From NCBI RefSeq assembly GCF_001442625.1, contig NZ_LMZQ01000015.1, positions 1 to 64,000 of the forward strand: a DNA stretch of 64,000 nucleotides. Direction: 5' to 3'. How positions within the stretch are numbered: position 1 is the first letter of the stretch; every line of letters starts with the position of its first letter. This document shows, in pieces, positions 44,685 to 53,131 of this stretch. Source of the DNA: Pedobacter ginsenosidimutans. Its GTDB lineage: Bacteria > Bacteroidota > Bacteroidia > Sphingobacteriales > Sphingobacteriaceae. The notes beneath the pieces are model-generated. The model was given only the letters and a program-made list of their open reading frames with translations, was not told the DNA's origin and did no database searches. A program made the translations under genes and the position numbers.

Positions 44685-45151
44685 GTCATTCTGAGTGCAA
44701 CGAAGAATCTTTTGATATGGGGTTGGGTGGCTGTGTGTTATAGATTAGAGATTCTTCACTACGTTCAGAATAATAGTGATTTGTCAGTCTGAGTGGAGTC
44801 ATCTCTACAAGTCATTTCGAGCGAAGTGAAACGGAGCCGAGAACCACGAAGTGCTCAGCGCAGCTAAATCTATATTCAAAGGTCTCTCCATTCCGCTTCG
44901 CTTCATCCGATAGCTATCGGACCGAGATGACGAACCAAGGAGGAGCCGAAGACCTTTATTGGGTCGTCATTCCCAACCCGATAGCTATCGGGTTGATTGG
45001 GGATCGTAATGCGATAAGCTTTAAGATTCCCGCCTGCGCGGGAATGACGATCGATTATATGATTTGTCAGTCTGAGCGGAGTCGAAGACCCTACGTTGAG
45101 AATGATAAATTGTTTAAGGAAAAGATCCTGAAACAAGTTCAGGATGACGAT
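44685..45151. repeat. Cluster of four palindromic repeat elements inside the lipid operon
   Basis: Four adjacent elements. (a) 44688-44771 has arms ATTCTGAGTGCAACGAAGAA and GATTCTTCACTACGTTCAGA. (b) 44811-44932 starts GTCATTTCGA, ends CGAGATGAC and holds TCCGATAGCTATCGGA at 44906-44921. (c) 44965-45049 starts CGTCATTCCC, ends GGGAATGACG and holds the perfect 20-bp palindrome at 44975-44994 plus a second hairpin at 45026-45045. (d) 45066-45151 ends in GTTCAGGATGACGA. The ends GTCAT.../...ATGAC are shared with the elements at 2022 and 24785. They fill the only large gap in the inositol-sphingolipid gene run. Confidence 0.75.
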
Positions 45152-45192
45152 TAAACGTGAGAGTAGTCGAAGACCAGTTAAAAATATTACCA

Positions 45193-45813
45193 ATGAAAAA
45201 GAATTTTGTTTCAAATTCGACCGCATCCATCAGGATGTTTAAAAACGACTTTTTAGAAAGCTTATCAAAAGTTAGGTTTTATGTGCCTTTGATTGTTTAT
45301 GTTCCAGTGATTGCTTTTCTTTTTTGGAAAGCGCTTTGGGAAATCGAAATGCCCGTTTTAAATTTTGCAGGCTGGTTTTTGTTAGGCCTGGCCATTTGGA
45401 CCATTACCGAATACATCCTGCACCGCTACGTGTTTCATTTCGAGCCAGATGCAGAATGGGGCAAGAAAATCCATTTTATTTTTCATGGGGTACACCACGA
45501 TTATCCCAATGATGCCAAAAGATTGGTAATGCCCCCCTCAGCAAGTATCCCTATGGCTTTGGGTTTTTACTTTCTTTTCGATTGGTTATTGCCTGATACA
45601 GTGGTTTATCCATTTTTTTCCGGTTTTATGATCGGCTATCTTTTTTATGATATGGTACATTATGCGCTTCATCATGCCAATTTTAAAAGCGGTTTCTGGA
45701 AACAGTTAAAACAGCACCATATGCTTCACCATTATTCCGATTCGACCAAGGGTTATGGGGTAAGCTGGACTTTTTGGGATCATATTTTTAGATCTAATTT
45801 TGATAAAAAATAA
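45193..45813 (+). CDS. Sterol desaturase/fatty acid hydroxylase family protein, probable ceramide fatty acid 2-hydroxylase
   Basis: A 206-residue integral membrane di-iron enzyme with four or so helices and the full histidine set: HRYVFH, HGVHHDYPND, HYALHH and QHHMLHHY. The sequence around WTITEYILHRYVFHF and HHDYPNDAKRLVMPP is very close in style to FA2H/Scs7, which hydroxylates the acyl chain of ceramide at C2. The ATG at 45193 is used; an upstream GTG lies in the repeat cluster. It is followed after one base by the AUR1-like gene, so a role in modifying the ceramide is likely. Confidence 0.87.
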   Translation: MKKNFVSNSTASIRMFKNDFLESLSKVRFYVPLIVYVPVIAFLFWKALWEIEMPVLNFAGWFLLGLAIWTITEYILHRYVFHFEPDAEWGKKIHFIFHGVHHDYPNDAKRLVMPPSASIPMALGFYFLFDWLLPDTVVYPFFSGFMIGYLFYDMVHYALHHANFKSGFWKQLKQHHMLHHYSDSTKGYGVSWTFWDHIFRSNFDKK

Positions 45814-45814
45814 C

Positions 45815-46756
45815 ATGCAGCAAGAGGTATTGCTTAAAAACAGTTTTTATAATCTTCGGAATATTTATCTAACAGTTGCTATATCTGTTGGATATCTATT
45901 GTTATCAGTACTACTGGTCGGCTTTAAAACCGACCAGCTGGTGCTGATTTTTATTTTTAACGCTTTGTTTTATATCTCGAAGGGAACCAGGCAGTTTATC
46001 CTCGGCTTTTCAATCTTTATCGTCTATTGGATACTGTTTGATTACATGAAAGCCTTTCCGAATTATCTTTTTAATACGGTACATATTGAAGATTTATATG
46101 ACCTGGAAAAAAATACTTTCGGCATTAACTACCATGGCTTAATACTTACACCTAACGAGTATTGGAAAATAAACAGTACTGCATTTTTAGATGTATTAAC
46201 AGGGTTTTTCTACCTGATGTGGGTACCTGTTCCGCTGGCCTTCGCTACTTATCTTTTTTTTAAGAATAAGGAACAGTTTGTTCGGTTCTCGCTCACCTTT
46301 GTCTGGGTAAATTTATTGGGCTTTGTGGTTTACTATGCTTTCCCGGCGGCACCGCCATGGTATGTGCAGGAACATGGCTTCGGATTTATCGCGAAAACTG
46401 CCGGCAATACTGCCGGATTGGCCCGGTTTGATCATTATTTTAACATTACGCTCTTTCATGGCATATACAGCAAAGGTTCTAATGTATTTGCAGCTATGCC
46501 ATCGCTGCACTCATCATATCCTGTTATTGTTGTTTATTACGGTTTAAAAAACCGTTTGGGGAAAATTAATATTTTCTTTTTTACTGTAATGCTGGGTATC
46601 TGGTTTTCTGCCGTATATACCAGTCATCATTATACGCTTGATGTCCTGGCTGGAATAAGCTGCGCCATATTGGGTATTATTTCTTTTAATTATTTAATGC
46701 GCAACACAGGTTTGAAGCACTTTGGAAAAAAACTGATCAACGCCATTAGTAATTAA
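45815..46756 (+). CDS. PAP2 family protein, AUR1-like; probable inositol-phosphoceramide synthase
   Basis: A 313-residue membrane protein with about six to eight helices. The two PAP2 motifs are AAMPSLHSSYP and YTSHHYTLDVLAG, carrying the two catalytic His and the Asp, as in yeast Aur1 and protozoan sphingolipid synthases. Those enzymes move phosphoinositol from phosphatidylinositol to ceramide. Given the gene set upstream (ceramide plus phosphatidylinositol synthesis), the same reaction is the natural assignment. The start at 45815 leaves one base after the hydroxylase stop; an upstream TTG at 45800 overlaps it. Last gene of the run. Confidence 0.82.
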   Translation: MQQEVLLKNSFYNLRNIYLTVAISVGYLLLSVLLVGFKTDQLVLIFIFNALFYISKGTRQFILGFSIFIVYWILFDYMKAFPNYLFNTVHIEDLYDLEKNTFGINYHGLILTPNEYWKINSTAFLDVLTGFFYLMWVPVPLAFATYLFFKNKEQFVRFSLTFVWVNLLGFVVYYAFPAAPPWYVQEHGFGFIAKTAGNTAGLARFDHYFNITLFHGIYSKGSNVFAAMPSLHSSYPVIVVYYGLKNRLGKINIFFFTVMLGIWFSAVYTSHHYTLDVLAGISCAILGIISFNYLMRNTGLKHFGKKLINAISN

Positions 46757-46797
46757 ACAACCAGCATTGATCAGGTACGATGTTTCAGTATATGATG

Positions 46798-47487
46798 TTA
46801 TGCTGAAAGGTTAAGTGGTGTTTGGCTGTTACGCATGGTTAAAGCCTGACAGTTGCTTTTTGCTTTCGCAAGCAGGTAAAATTCTACAGTAGCGATAAGG
46901 ATAAGTGTATAGCCAAAAAGTTCGAGCGATTCTTCTGACACATTCTTCACATCACGGATATATTGATTTTCCATAACGGCCATCCAAAACACTTTTCTAC
47001 CATATAAACGCGCGAAAATATAAGTAGTTAAAATTCCAGATAATAGTATCCCAAAGGAAAATTTGTTTACAAAACCGTTTAGGTTAGAAAAAAAGAGTCC
47101 TTTATTTCTGTATATAATAATAATTGCAAGAAAAAGTAAAGCAAAAGCGCCGGTTTGCCACGCCCCATCATAAACATGTTCATCAAGAAAAGCGTCTTGC
47201 TCTCTGATGAGAGACGCCATTGTGAAGCTAAATAAGGCAAAAGCAAGTGGGAATGATGATTTATGTTTAAATGAAATATAAAGGTAAGTAAGGGCACTTA
47301 ATAATAGCAGCAAGCTCTGCACATATTCTACAATTGATTGTTCACTGAATTTATTACTTCCTGCTTCATGCTGCACATTCCACTTCAGAAATTCAGACAA
47401 TAAAACCATTATTGAACCATAAATAAGAAATCGGATAATAGCAGTTTTTAAACCGCTTGGGCTTGATGAGATAGTGGGACTGACCAT
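46798..47487 (-). CDS. Six-helix membrane protein of unknown function
   Basis: A 229-residue protein with six predicted membrane helices (e.g. AIIRFLIYGSIMVLLSEFL, VQSLLLLLSALTYLYISF, FSFGILLSGILTTYIFARLY, LELFGYTLILIATVEFYLLA). Between helices are polar loops with REQDAFLDEHVYDGAWQ. I do not recognise the family. It faces the end of the inositol-sphingolipid run tail to tail with 41 bp between. It is probably real because of length, membrane pattern and an isolated, well-placed ATG. Confidence 0.6.
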   Translation of the reverse strand: MVSPTISSSPSGLKTAIIRFLIYGSIMVLLSEFLKWNVQHEAGSNKFSEQSIVEYVQSLLLLLSALTYLYISFKHKSSFPLAFALFSFTMASLIREQDAFLDEHVYDGAWQTGAFALLFLAIIIIYRNKGLFFSNLNGFVNKFSFGILLSGILTTYIFARLYGRKVFWMAVMENQYIRDVKNVSEESLELFGYTLILIATVEFYLLAKAKSNCQALTMRNSQTPLNLSA

Positions 47488-47807
47488 TTTTTATTGAATT
47501 TGCATTTGTCATCAGCTAGAAAAATCAATAAACATGATTCTGCCGATAAGTTAGACTACAAATTTCGCTCAAGAACCATTGCTAAAAAAGGTCTATAAGT
47601 CCTAAAAATTGGTTAAAAAGTACGAATATTTCAAAATTTAAAAATATAGTTTTTTGTTTATGTTATTCAATTTAGATAAGGGCCATAAGTAATTAAAAAA
47701 GCCCAATAGTTGATCTTAAACGACCGGCTATTGGGAATGTTATATGTTTATGCAGTACTGTGTATTTTAAATACAAACTGTTATATTTAACTGAAACAAA
47801 AGTAAAT
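47488..47807. other. Intergenic gap with one hairpin
   Basis: A 320-bp AT-rich gap between divergent genes. The only structure seen is the hairpin CCCAATAG (47702-47709) / CTATTGGG (47728-47735), 8 bp perfect with an 18-base loop, 72 bp upstream of the next start codon. No coding sequence seen. Confidence 0.5.
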
Positions 47808-48140
47808 ATGGATTCGAACATTGTTACCCTTAGCGTTATCAATTATATTAACGATTATGATTATTACGATTCGCTCACAGATTTAAATAGCGATACAAAC
47901 TCAAAATCTTTTACTAAACTGAGCGAAATCAGGGAAAGAAATAAACGTCATATTTCAGAGCTTTTTCCGAATGTGAAATTTCGCGATAACAAAAACCAGC
48001 TACTTGCAGTAGGTAGTTTTAAGCATGCAGTTAAAGCGAAGATCGAAACATTATCGAAGAAAGAAATAGAAGATTATCTCGAAACATTTAAAAAAGATGC
48101 CAAAAAAATAGCCAGGCTTTATAGAAAGATCAGGAAATAA
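47808..48140 (+). CDS. Small hypothetical charged protein
   Basis: About 110 residues with no recognised domain. An acidic/aromatic N-terminus (VINYINDYDYYDSLTDLNSD) is followed by a basic helical C-terminus (KKEIEDYLETFKKDAKKIARLYRKIRK), which could bind nucleic acid or another protein. ATG at 47808 is favoured over one at 47760 because the first 16 residues read as leader DNA. It stands alone on the plus strand. Confidence 0.5.
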   Translation: MDSNIVTLSVINYINDYDYYDSLTDLNSDTNSKSFTKLSEIRERNKRHISELFPNVKFRDNKNQLLAVGSFKHAVKAKIETLSKKEIEDYLETFKKDAKKIARLYRKIRK

Positions 48141-48266
48141 CTGCGAGATTTTCTTGGTACTAAAGTGATAAACCTGGTTTGGTATTGAACAGGTTATTTT
48201 ATATTAACATTAGCGCTGTATTTTTGGTTATCTATAGGGTTAGTATAAGTTTTCAATTTTTGTGTC

Positions 48267-48476
48267 ATGACAGCAGCAATCGATTCAATCGGCAACGGCC
48301 ATTTTCAAGGTGTATGCCCATGTGGTAAGGGTGATAAATCGGATCTGGAAAGAATTCCACGGACATTTATGATGAAAACCCTGTTATTCTGGTTGCCTAT
48401 GAAACGGTATAGGTGTTACCGTTGCATGCGTAACCGCTGGGTGCTTGGAAGAAAATCACATCAAATCAGCCATTAA
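48267..48476 (+). CDS. Small zinc-ribbon-like protein
   Basis: 69 residues with CPCGKGD near residue 17 and CYRCMRNRW near 50, joined by the segment RIPRTFMMKTLLFWLPMKRY. Paired Cys motifs and the RIPR/LPMKRY pattern match a small Bacteroidota family with a zinc-ribbon and a hydrophobic centre. The first pair is CxC rather than CxxC. It ends 3 bp from the convergent universal stress gene. Function unknown. Confidence 0.55.
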   Translation: MTAAIDSIGNGHFQGVCPCGKGDKSDLERIPRTFMMKTLLFWLPMKRYRCYRCMRNRWVLGRKSHQISH

Positions 48477-48479
48477 AAT

Positions 48480-49301
48480 CTATTCATGTAACACCAGGAT
48501 TGCTTTTACCGATTTGTTTAGTACCTGATTAACCGTACTACTGGTAAATAACCGGTAAATAATATTGTGGTGATGTTTAACTAAACAAAGTATATCGGTA
48601 TGGTTGCTTTTAATGAAATCCATAATACCGTTTGGCGCACTACTGTCCATAATGTAGTTAAATTCTATTTTTGTATCAGGAAGTAATTCTCTGATCCTTT
48701 TTTCTCCGGTTTGGATATGTACCTCATCCGATTTTTCAGCAACATAAAGTACCTGCATTTTTCTTGTACCCGAAGCTTTTAAGAGTTCGCTCAGTGCTGT
48801 AATATCTTTAGGTGATAAAACGGTTTCATAGTCGGTGGCCAGCGTAATAATGGGAAAGTTTGTAAAACTGCTTTCTAAAGGGACAATTAGCGTTGGGATT
48901 CTCATTTTGGTAACCACCATACTGGCATTGCTACCCACAATACCACTAATGCCTGTTGCTCCGGTAATGCCCATTACCAAAAGTTCTACGGGATTTTTTT
49001 CTGTATGATTGGTAATTACTGCCCTTAAAAAACCAACATCGCAGGTGGTTTCCAATTTAACATCGGTATAGTTTTCTTTTGCCTTAATGTTTCCGGCCCA
49101 TTCTTTTAAGGCAGCCCTTTTATTTTCATAATAAGATTCGATAAAAATGGCATTATAAGTACTGTTGTTTATTCCTTCGGTAGGGTGGATGGCATGGATG
49201 GCCACAACCTCCATTTTTAGTGTTTTTGCCATAGCTAAGGCGTAAGCCAGGGCGTTTCCTGCACTTCTCGAAAAATCTGTTGCTACAAGTATCTGTTTCA
49301 T
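48480..49301 (-). CDS. Universal stress protein, two-domain
   Basis: 273 residues with tandem UspA domains. The first begins KQILVATDFSRSAGNALAYA and has a glycine-rich nucleotide loop (GITGATGISGIVGSNAS). The second (about 150-273) lacks a clear glycine loop and ends KSVKAILVLH. Cytoplasmic; usually linked to stress or energy limitation. It lies 32 bp downstream of the PiT phosphate transporter gene and is probably cotranscribed, suggesting a link with phosphate or energy state. Confidence 0.88.
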   Translation of the reverse strand: MKQILVATDFSRSAGNALAYALAMAKTLKMEVVAIHAIHPTEGINNSTYNAIFIESYYENKRAALKEWAGNIKAKENYTDVKLETTCDVGFLRAVITNHTEKNPVELLVMGITGATGISGIVGSNASMVVTKMRIPTLIVPLESSFTNFPIITLATDYETVLSPKDITALSELLKASGTRKMQVLYVAEKSDEVHIQTGEKRIRELLPDTKIEFNYIMDSSAPNGIMDFIKSNHTDILCLVKHHHNIIYRLFTSSTVNQVLNKSVKAILVLHE

Positions 49302-49333
49302 TTTTGAAAAATAATAGGATGATTTGAATAGGG

Positions 49334-50773
49334 TTAGATAAACAAATGAAAAAGCATAAATAACAAGATGGCTAAAACAATCGATACTGGCAAAGTAAGG
49401 ATCCAGGCTAAGCCAATATTTTTTAAGGTGTTATTGTTTAAATTTTCTTTTCCGCCAGAGGCCACCATGGCACCGGCTATCCCGCTTGATAATACATGTG
49501 TTGTACTTACCGGTAAGCCGAAGGCTGTGCTTAAACCGATGGTAGATGCGGCTACAATTTCGGAAGTTGCACCCTGAGCATAATTTAAATGTTCGTTTCC
49601 AATCTTTTCGCCAATGGTAACCACTATCCGTTTCCAGCCAATCATGGTGCCAAGCCCTAGTGAAATGGAAATTAACAGTACAACCCATAGAGGTGCAAAC
49701 TCAACCACTTTAGCTAATTCAGTAGTGTTATCAGCCAGGAACTGATCGTCGGTTTTGTTAATGATGAGTGTTTTATCCGTTCTTACTATTTTTACCGAAG
49801 CAATTACGTCTTCTATCTGCTTTCGGAAAAGATAAGTATTTTTTTTATCTGTTTCATTTTTTAGCGACAGGTGGAATTTAGCCTTGTCTATTTTAGTTAC
49901 CAGGGTGGTAATATCCAATCTTTTGCCCTGATTAAGTGCTGCTGTTTTTTGAAGCACCTGTTCGGTCTGGTTCAGTTGGGAAAGTATTTTATCATTTGGG
50001 ATATGGTGATTTACCGCAAATTTTGCAGGCAAAAAAGCAATCAGGATCAACATGAGTAAGCCAACACCTTTTTGTCCGTCGTTACTGCCATGAAAAAAGC
50101 TAACTAAGGTACAAGTAGTGATGAGTAAACCCCTGATGAGTAAAGGAGGACGGTCGTTTTCACCATGCGGGATGTGGAAAAGCGCATGGTACTTCACAAT
50201 ATGTTTTAAAAAGTACATGAGTAAAACGGCCAGGCCAAAGCCGATAATGGGCGATAAAATTAATGATAAGCCAATTTCTTCGGCCTTGCCCCAGTTTACG
50301 CCTTTGCCTCCATAATACCAGGTAAATGCCAAACCAGCACCAATCATAGCACCGATCATGGTGTGCGAACTCGAACAGGGAATGCCCAAATACCAGGTGC
50401 CCAGATTCCATGCAATAGAGGCCAGTAAAACAGCCAGTACCATTGCTGCCCCAACGCCAATAGGAAGATTCATTAAGGCATCCAAGGGTACGAGTTTTAA
50501 AATACCCATGGCTACGGCTATCCCACCGGTAAATACCCCCATGAAATTCCAAAAGCCCGACCAGGGAATAGCGATAACAGGTTTAAGTGCCTTGGTATAA
50601 ATCACTGTAGCTACTGCATTGGCCGTATCGTGAAACCCGTTAACAAATTCGAAACCAACTACGGCAAGCAAGCAGATTATAAAAATGATGACAAGAGGTG
50701 TACTTAAATCGGTGTTTCCCAGAAAGGGAATGATGTTGCAGAACGACGGCATAAGATCAGTTTGGATATCCAT
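49334..50773 (-). CDS. Inorganic phosphate transporter, PiT family
   Basis: A 479-residue inner-membrane carrier driven by H+ or Na+. The two PiT signature repeats are visible: GFEFVNGFHDTANAVATVIYT near the N-terminus, and SFFHGSNDGQKGVGLLML plus STAFGLPVSTTHVLSSGIAGAM in the second half. A large hydrophilic loop (about residues 245-350) contains charged helices, longer than in E. coli PitA but common in Bacteroidota. First gene of a pair with the universal stress protein. Confidence 0.92.
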   Translation of the reverse strand: MDIQTDLMPSFCNIIPFLGNTDLSTPLVIIFIICLLAVVGFEFVNGFHDTANAVATVIYTKALKPVIAIPWSGFWNFMGVFTGGIAVAMGILKLVPLDALMNLPIGVGAAMVLAVLLASIAWNLGTWYLGIPCSSSHTMIGAMIGAGLAFTWYYGGKGVNWGKAEEIGLSLILSPIIGFGLAVLLMYFLKHIVKYHALFHIPHGENDRPPLLIRGLLITTCTLVSFFHGSNDGQKGVGLLMLILIAFLPAKFAVNHHIPNDKILSQLNQTEQVLQKTAALNQGKRLDITTLVTKIDKAKFHLSLKNETDKKNTYLFRKQIEDVIASVKIVRTDKTLIINKTDDQFLADNTTELAKVVEFAPLWVVLLISISLGLGTMIGWKRIVVTIGEKIGNEHLNYAQGATSEIVAASTIGLSTAFGLPVSTTHVLSSGIAGAMVASGGKENLNNNTLKNIGLAWILTLPVSIVLAILLFMLFHLFI

Positions 50774-50853
50774 AGCAGATAACGGTATCTGCGCTATTCA
50801 AATAAATGAATAAGTAGCTGATTTAAATCGTGTTGTAGGTTAAATGATTGTTA

Positions 50854-51120
50854 TCAATGTGTTAATGCGCAAATTGTAGTAAAAGAAAAAGGCTGTTGTG
50901 GTATAAGGTACGTTGTTTGTTCCACTTCAAAAATATCAAAGCTGTAGATGTAACCTGGTCCAGGTAAGGGCGGTAGTTCAATGGCATTAAATGAGCCATC
51001 TTTTGAGAGGTAAGTCTAAGTTCAGTTGGCATTTTTGTTCCGGCATTTGCGGGGGATGAAAGTTTAGTATAAACTATAAATTCGCCATTGGTTTGTATCT
51101 GATTTATTAATGAATACTTA
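50854..51120 (-). pseudogene. Decayed gene fragment, family unknown
   Basis: In the 414-bp gap upstream of the PiT gene the minus strand reads protein-like in two frames. One frame gives TNGEFIVYTKLSSPANAGTK followed by MPTELRLTS (about 51115 to 51020). Near 51010 it shifts, and the other frame continues SKDGSFNAIELPPLPGPGYI, then YSFDIFEVEQTTYLIPQQ, ending in TGA at 50854. No start codon is found. The two parts join smoothly if the frameshift is repaired. The family is not recognised. Confidence 0.5.
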
Positions 51121-51187
51121 ACATCTAATTAATCAAAAAATAAACTCGGGACTCTAGTTTTGCTGGAAATAGAATCATCCATTTTTT

Positions 51188-51778
51188 ATGGAATATCCCT
51201 CACTTTCAGATCGACAATTACTAGAAGAATGTTCGCGCGACAACCTGAAAGCGTTTAATGTTTTATTTGACAGGTATTTTAACAAGCTTTTTAAATATGC
51301 GCTTGGTTATGTAAGCGATGAATGTTTTGCAGAAGAGGCAATGATGGACTTGATGATGTGGCTGTGGGAGAAAAGGCACACACTCGAAGTACAGGGAGAG
51401 TTTAAACATTATATTTTTAGGGCGGCGAAAAACGCAACCATTAAAGCGATCAGAAAAAAGGCCATCGAAACGGCTTCAATAGAAAGTATAGAAAATCACA
51501 TCTGTTTTACCAGTAACACCGCCGATTATGCAATTTTAGCAAGTGAACTAGAGCAGAACTATCAGGATAAGCTTAATCTTTTAAGTCCTCAGCGCAAAAT
51601 TGTTTTCCAAATGAGCAGGGAAGAAGAGCTGAGCCATGCCGAAATTGCCAATAATCTCGATATTTCGATCAACACGGTGAAAAACCATCTCAAATTTTCG
51701 TTGAACCATTTCCGTAAAAGCTTGCTGAGATATAGAGATGCTGCATTAATTGTTAGCCTTCTACTGCTTTGGCATTAA
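51188..51778 (+). CDS. ECF RNA polymerase sigma factor
   Basis: 196 residues. Region 2 at about 20-85 (FNVLFDRYFNKLFKYALGY, then EEAMMDLMMWLWEKR), region 4 at about 130-178 (LLSPQRKIVFQMSREEELSHAEIANNLDISINTVKNHL). A C-terminal hydrophobic tail (ALIVSLLLLWH) is present as in the sigma factor at 6292. It pairs with the FecR gene 160 bp downstream and is expected to transcribe the SusC/SusD genes at 53132-58083. Confidence 0.9.
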   Translation: MEYPSLSDRQLLEECSRDNLKAFNVLFDRYFNKLFKYALGYVSDECFAEEAMMDLMMWLWEKRHTLEVQGEFKHYIFRAAKNATIKAIRKKAIETASIESIENHICFTSNTADYAILASELEQNYQDKLNLLSPQRKIVFQMSREEELSHAEIANNLDISINTVKNHLKFSLNHFRKSLLRYRDAALIVSLLLLWH

Positions 51779-51939
51779 GCTAATCCCTCCTTTTATTGCT
51801 TCTATTAATCTTTTTTTTAAAATTAATTTATTTGATTATCAGTTGCTTATGTGTTTTTTTTGGAGGTGCATTAGCCCCTTAGCGCTTTTTTTGTCCCTTG
51901 TTAGCTGAAGGCGATTAATATGCGCCGAGCCAAACAAAC

Positions 51940-52947
51940 ATGACCAAGTTGGTTGATCAATTACTTCTAGAAAAATTCCTTAAAGGTGAATGTTCTGCAC
52001 AAGAAGAGCAAATGGTGCGCTTATTCTTAAAACAGCCAGAATCTGAAATCTTATTAAGCAAAATCCTCTCCTCCAATCAGGCCAAAGATTGGGCGCTATT
52101 TGAAGCAGAGGATGTTCCGCATATTAAACAACAATATTGGAACAATTCAATCAACCAAAGAATTACGGACAAACAAGAGGAGCAAGAGTTAAAGGCGAAA
52201 AAGCGCTTCAATTTTAAATACGCAGCCATCTGGACCACGCTGGTAATCACTACACTAAGTGTTTACCTGATCATGCATTTTAGTAAACCCGATCAACAGG
52301 TATTGGCTTTTATTGAGCATAGTAACCCAAATGGTCAGCGGTCTAAAATAATTTTATCCGATAGCAGTGTAGTGTACCTTGGTGCCGGCAGCCGCTTAAA
52401 ATACCCGGAAACATTTTCAGCAGCTAAAAGAGAAATTAGCCTGTATGGAGAAGCTTTTTTTGAGGTAACAAAAAATCCCAAAAAACCTTTCATTATCCAT
52501 ACCGGAAAGGTTAGCACCCAGGTTCTTGGCACCTCTTTCAAAATAGAGGCATTTAACAATAAAGCCCTAATGGTAGAGGTAGCAACCGGAAAAGTAAGGG
52601 TAAACAGAATAAAGGGAAATAGGACCGAATCATTGGCAATCCTTACACCCGGACAACGGGTGGTTTATTTCCGTGGCAAAGCCAATACCGGAGGTGTCGA
52701 CATTGCTGATGTTACTGGTTTTAAATCATCGCAGCTGGCCTTCCATAATTCAACCCTTTTAGAAATCTGTGAAACACTTGAGCGCTGGTATAATGTTAAA
52801 ATCATTTTCAAAAAACGGCAAAAATCGATGGAACGGATGACACTAACTATGGATGCAACTGTATCGATAAATAAGCTGTTAAATGTACTTTCTGCTGCAG
52901 GAAAATTCCAATATAATATTAAAAATAACGAAATAACTATCCGTTAA
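51940..52947 (+). CDS. FecR-family anti-sigma factor
   Basis: 335 residues: cytoplasmic sigma-binding N-terminus, one membrane helix at about 90-112 (YAAIWTTLVITTLSVYLIM), a periplasmic FecR domain (SKIILSDSSVVYLGAGSRLKYP, then SLYGEAFFEVTKN), and a C-terminal DUF4974 part (FHNSTLLEICETLERWYNVKI). It would relay a signal from the STN domain of the SusC protein encoded next to the ECF factor encoded before it. Confidence 0.9.
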   Translation: MTKLVDQLLLEKFLKGECSAQEEQMVRLFLKQPESEILLSKILSSNQAKDWALFEAEDVPHIKQQYWNNSINQRITDKQEEQELKAKKRFNFKYAAIWTTLVITTLSVYLIMHFSKPDQQVLAFIEHSNPNGQRSKIILSDSSVVYLGAGSRLKYPETFSAAKREISLYGEAFFEVTKNPKKPFIIHTGKVSTQVLGTSFKIEAFNNKALMVEVATGKVRVNRIKGNRTESLAILTPGQRVVYFRGKANTGGVDIADVTGFKSSQLAFHNSTLLEICETLERWYNVKIIFKKRQKSMERMTLTMDATVSINKLLNVLSAAGKFQYNIKNNEITIR

Positions 52948-52993
52948 CATTCAAAAAAATAGGAAAGGAAATCAATGGATTAAAAATAACAAA

Positions 52994-53018
52994 CTTCCCC
53001 ATCCATAGGGCGGGGAAG
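52994..53018 (+). promoter_or_regulatory. GC-rich hairpin between fecR and susC (second locus)
   Basis: CTTCCCC (52994-53000) pairs with GGGGAAG (53012-53018) over an 11-base loop. No T run follows. It stands at the same place as the hairpin at 8191-8251 in the first ECF locus. Confidence 0.55.
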
Positions 53019-53131
53019 CAGTCTTTATCGCATTATAATCGCTTGCTTTTCGACGACAGAGCGATTAAATGAAGAAAAAAATCAACAATTATTCCGGTTT
53101 ATAACCGGGCAAACTATTAATATACAAATTT

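Noticed and set aside
44903..45226. Open frames on both strands around the repeat cluster
   Set aside because: They translate palindromic repeats; the same peptide phrases arise wherever such repeats occur.
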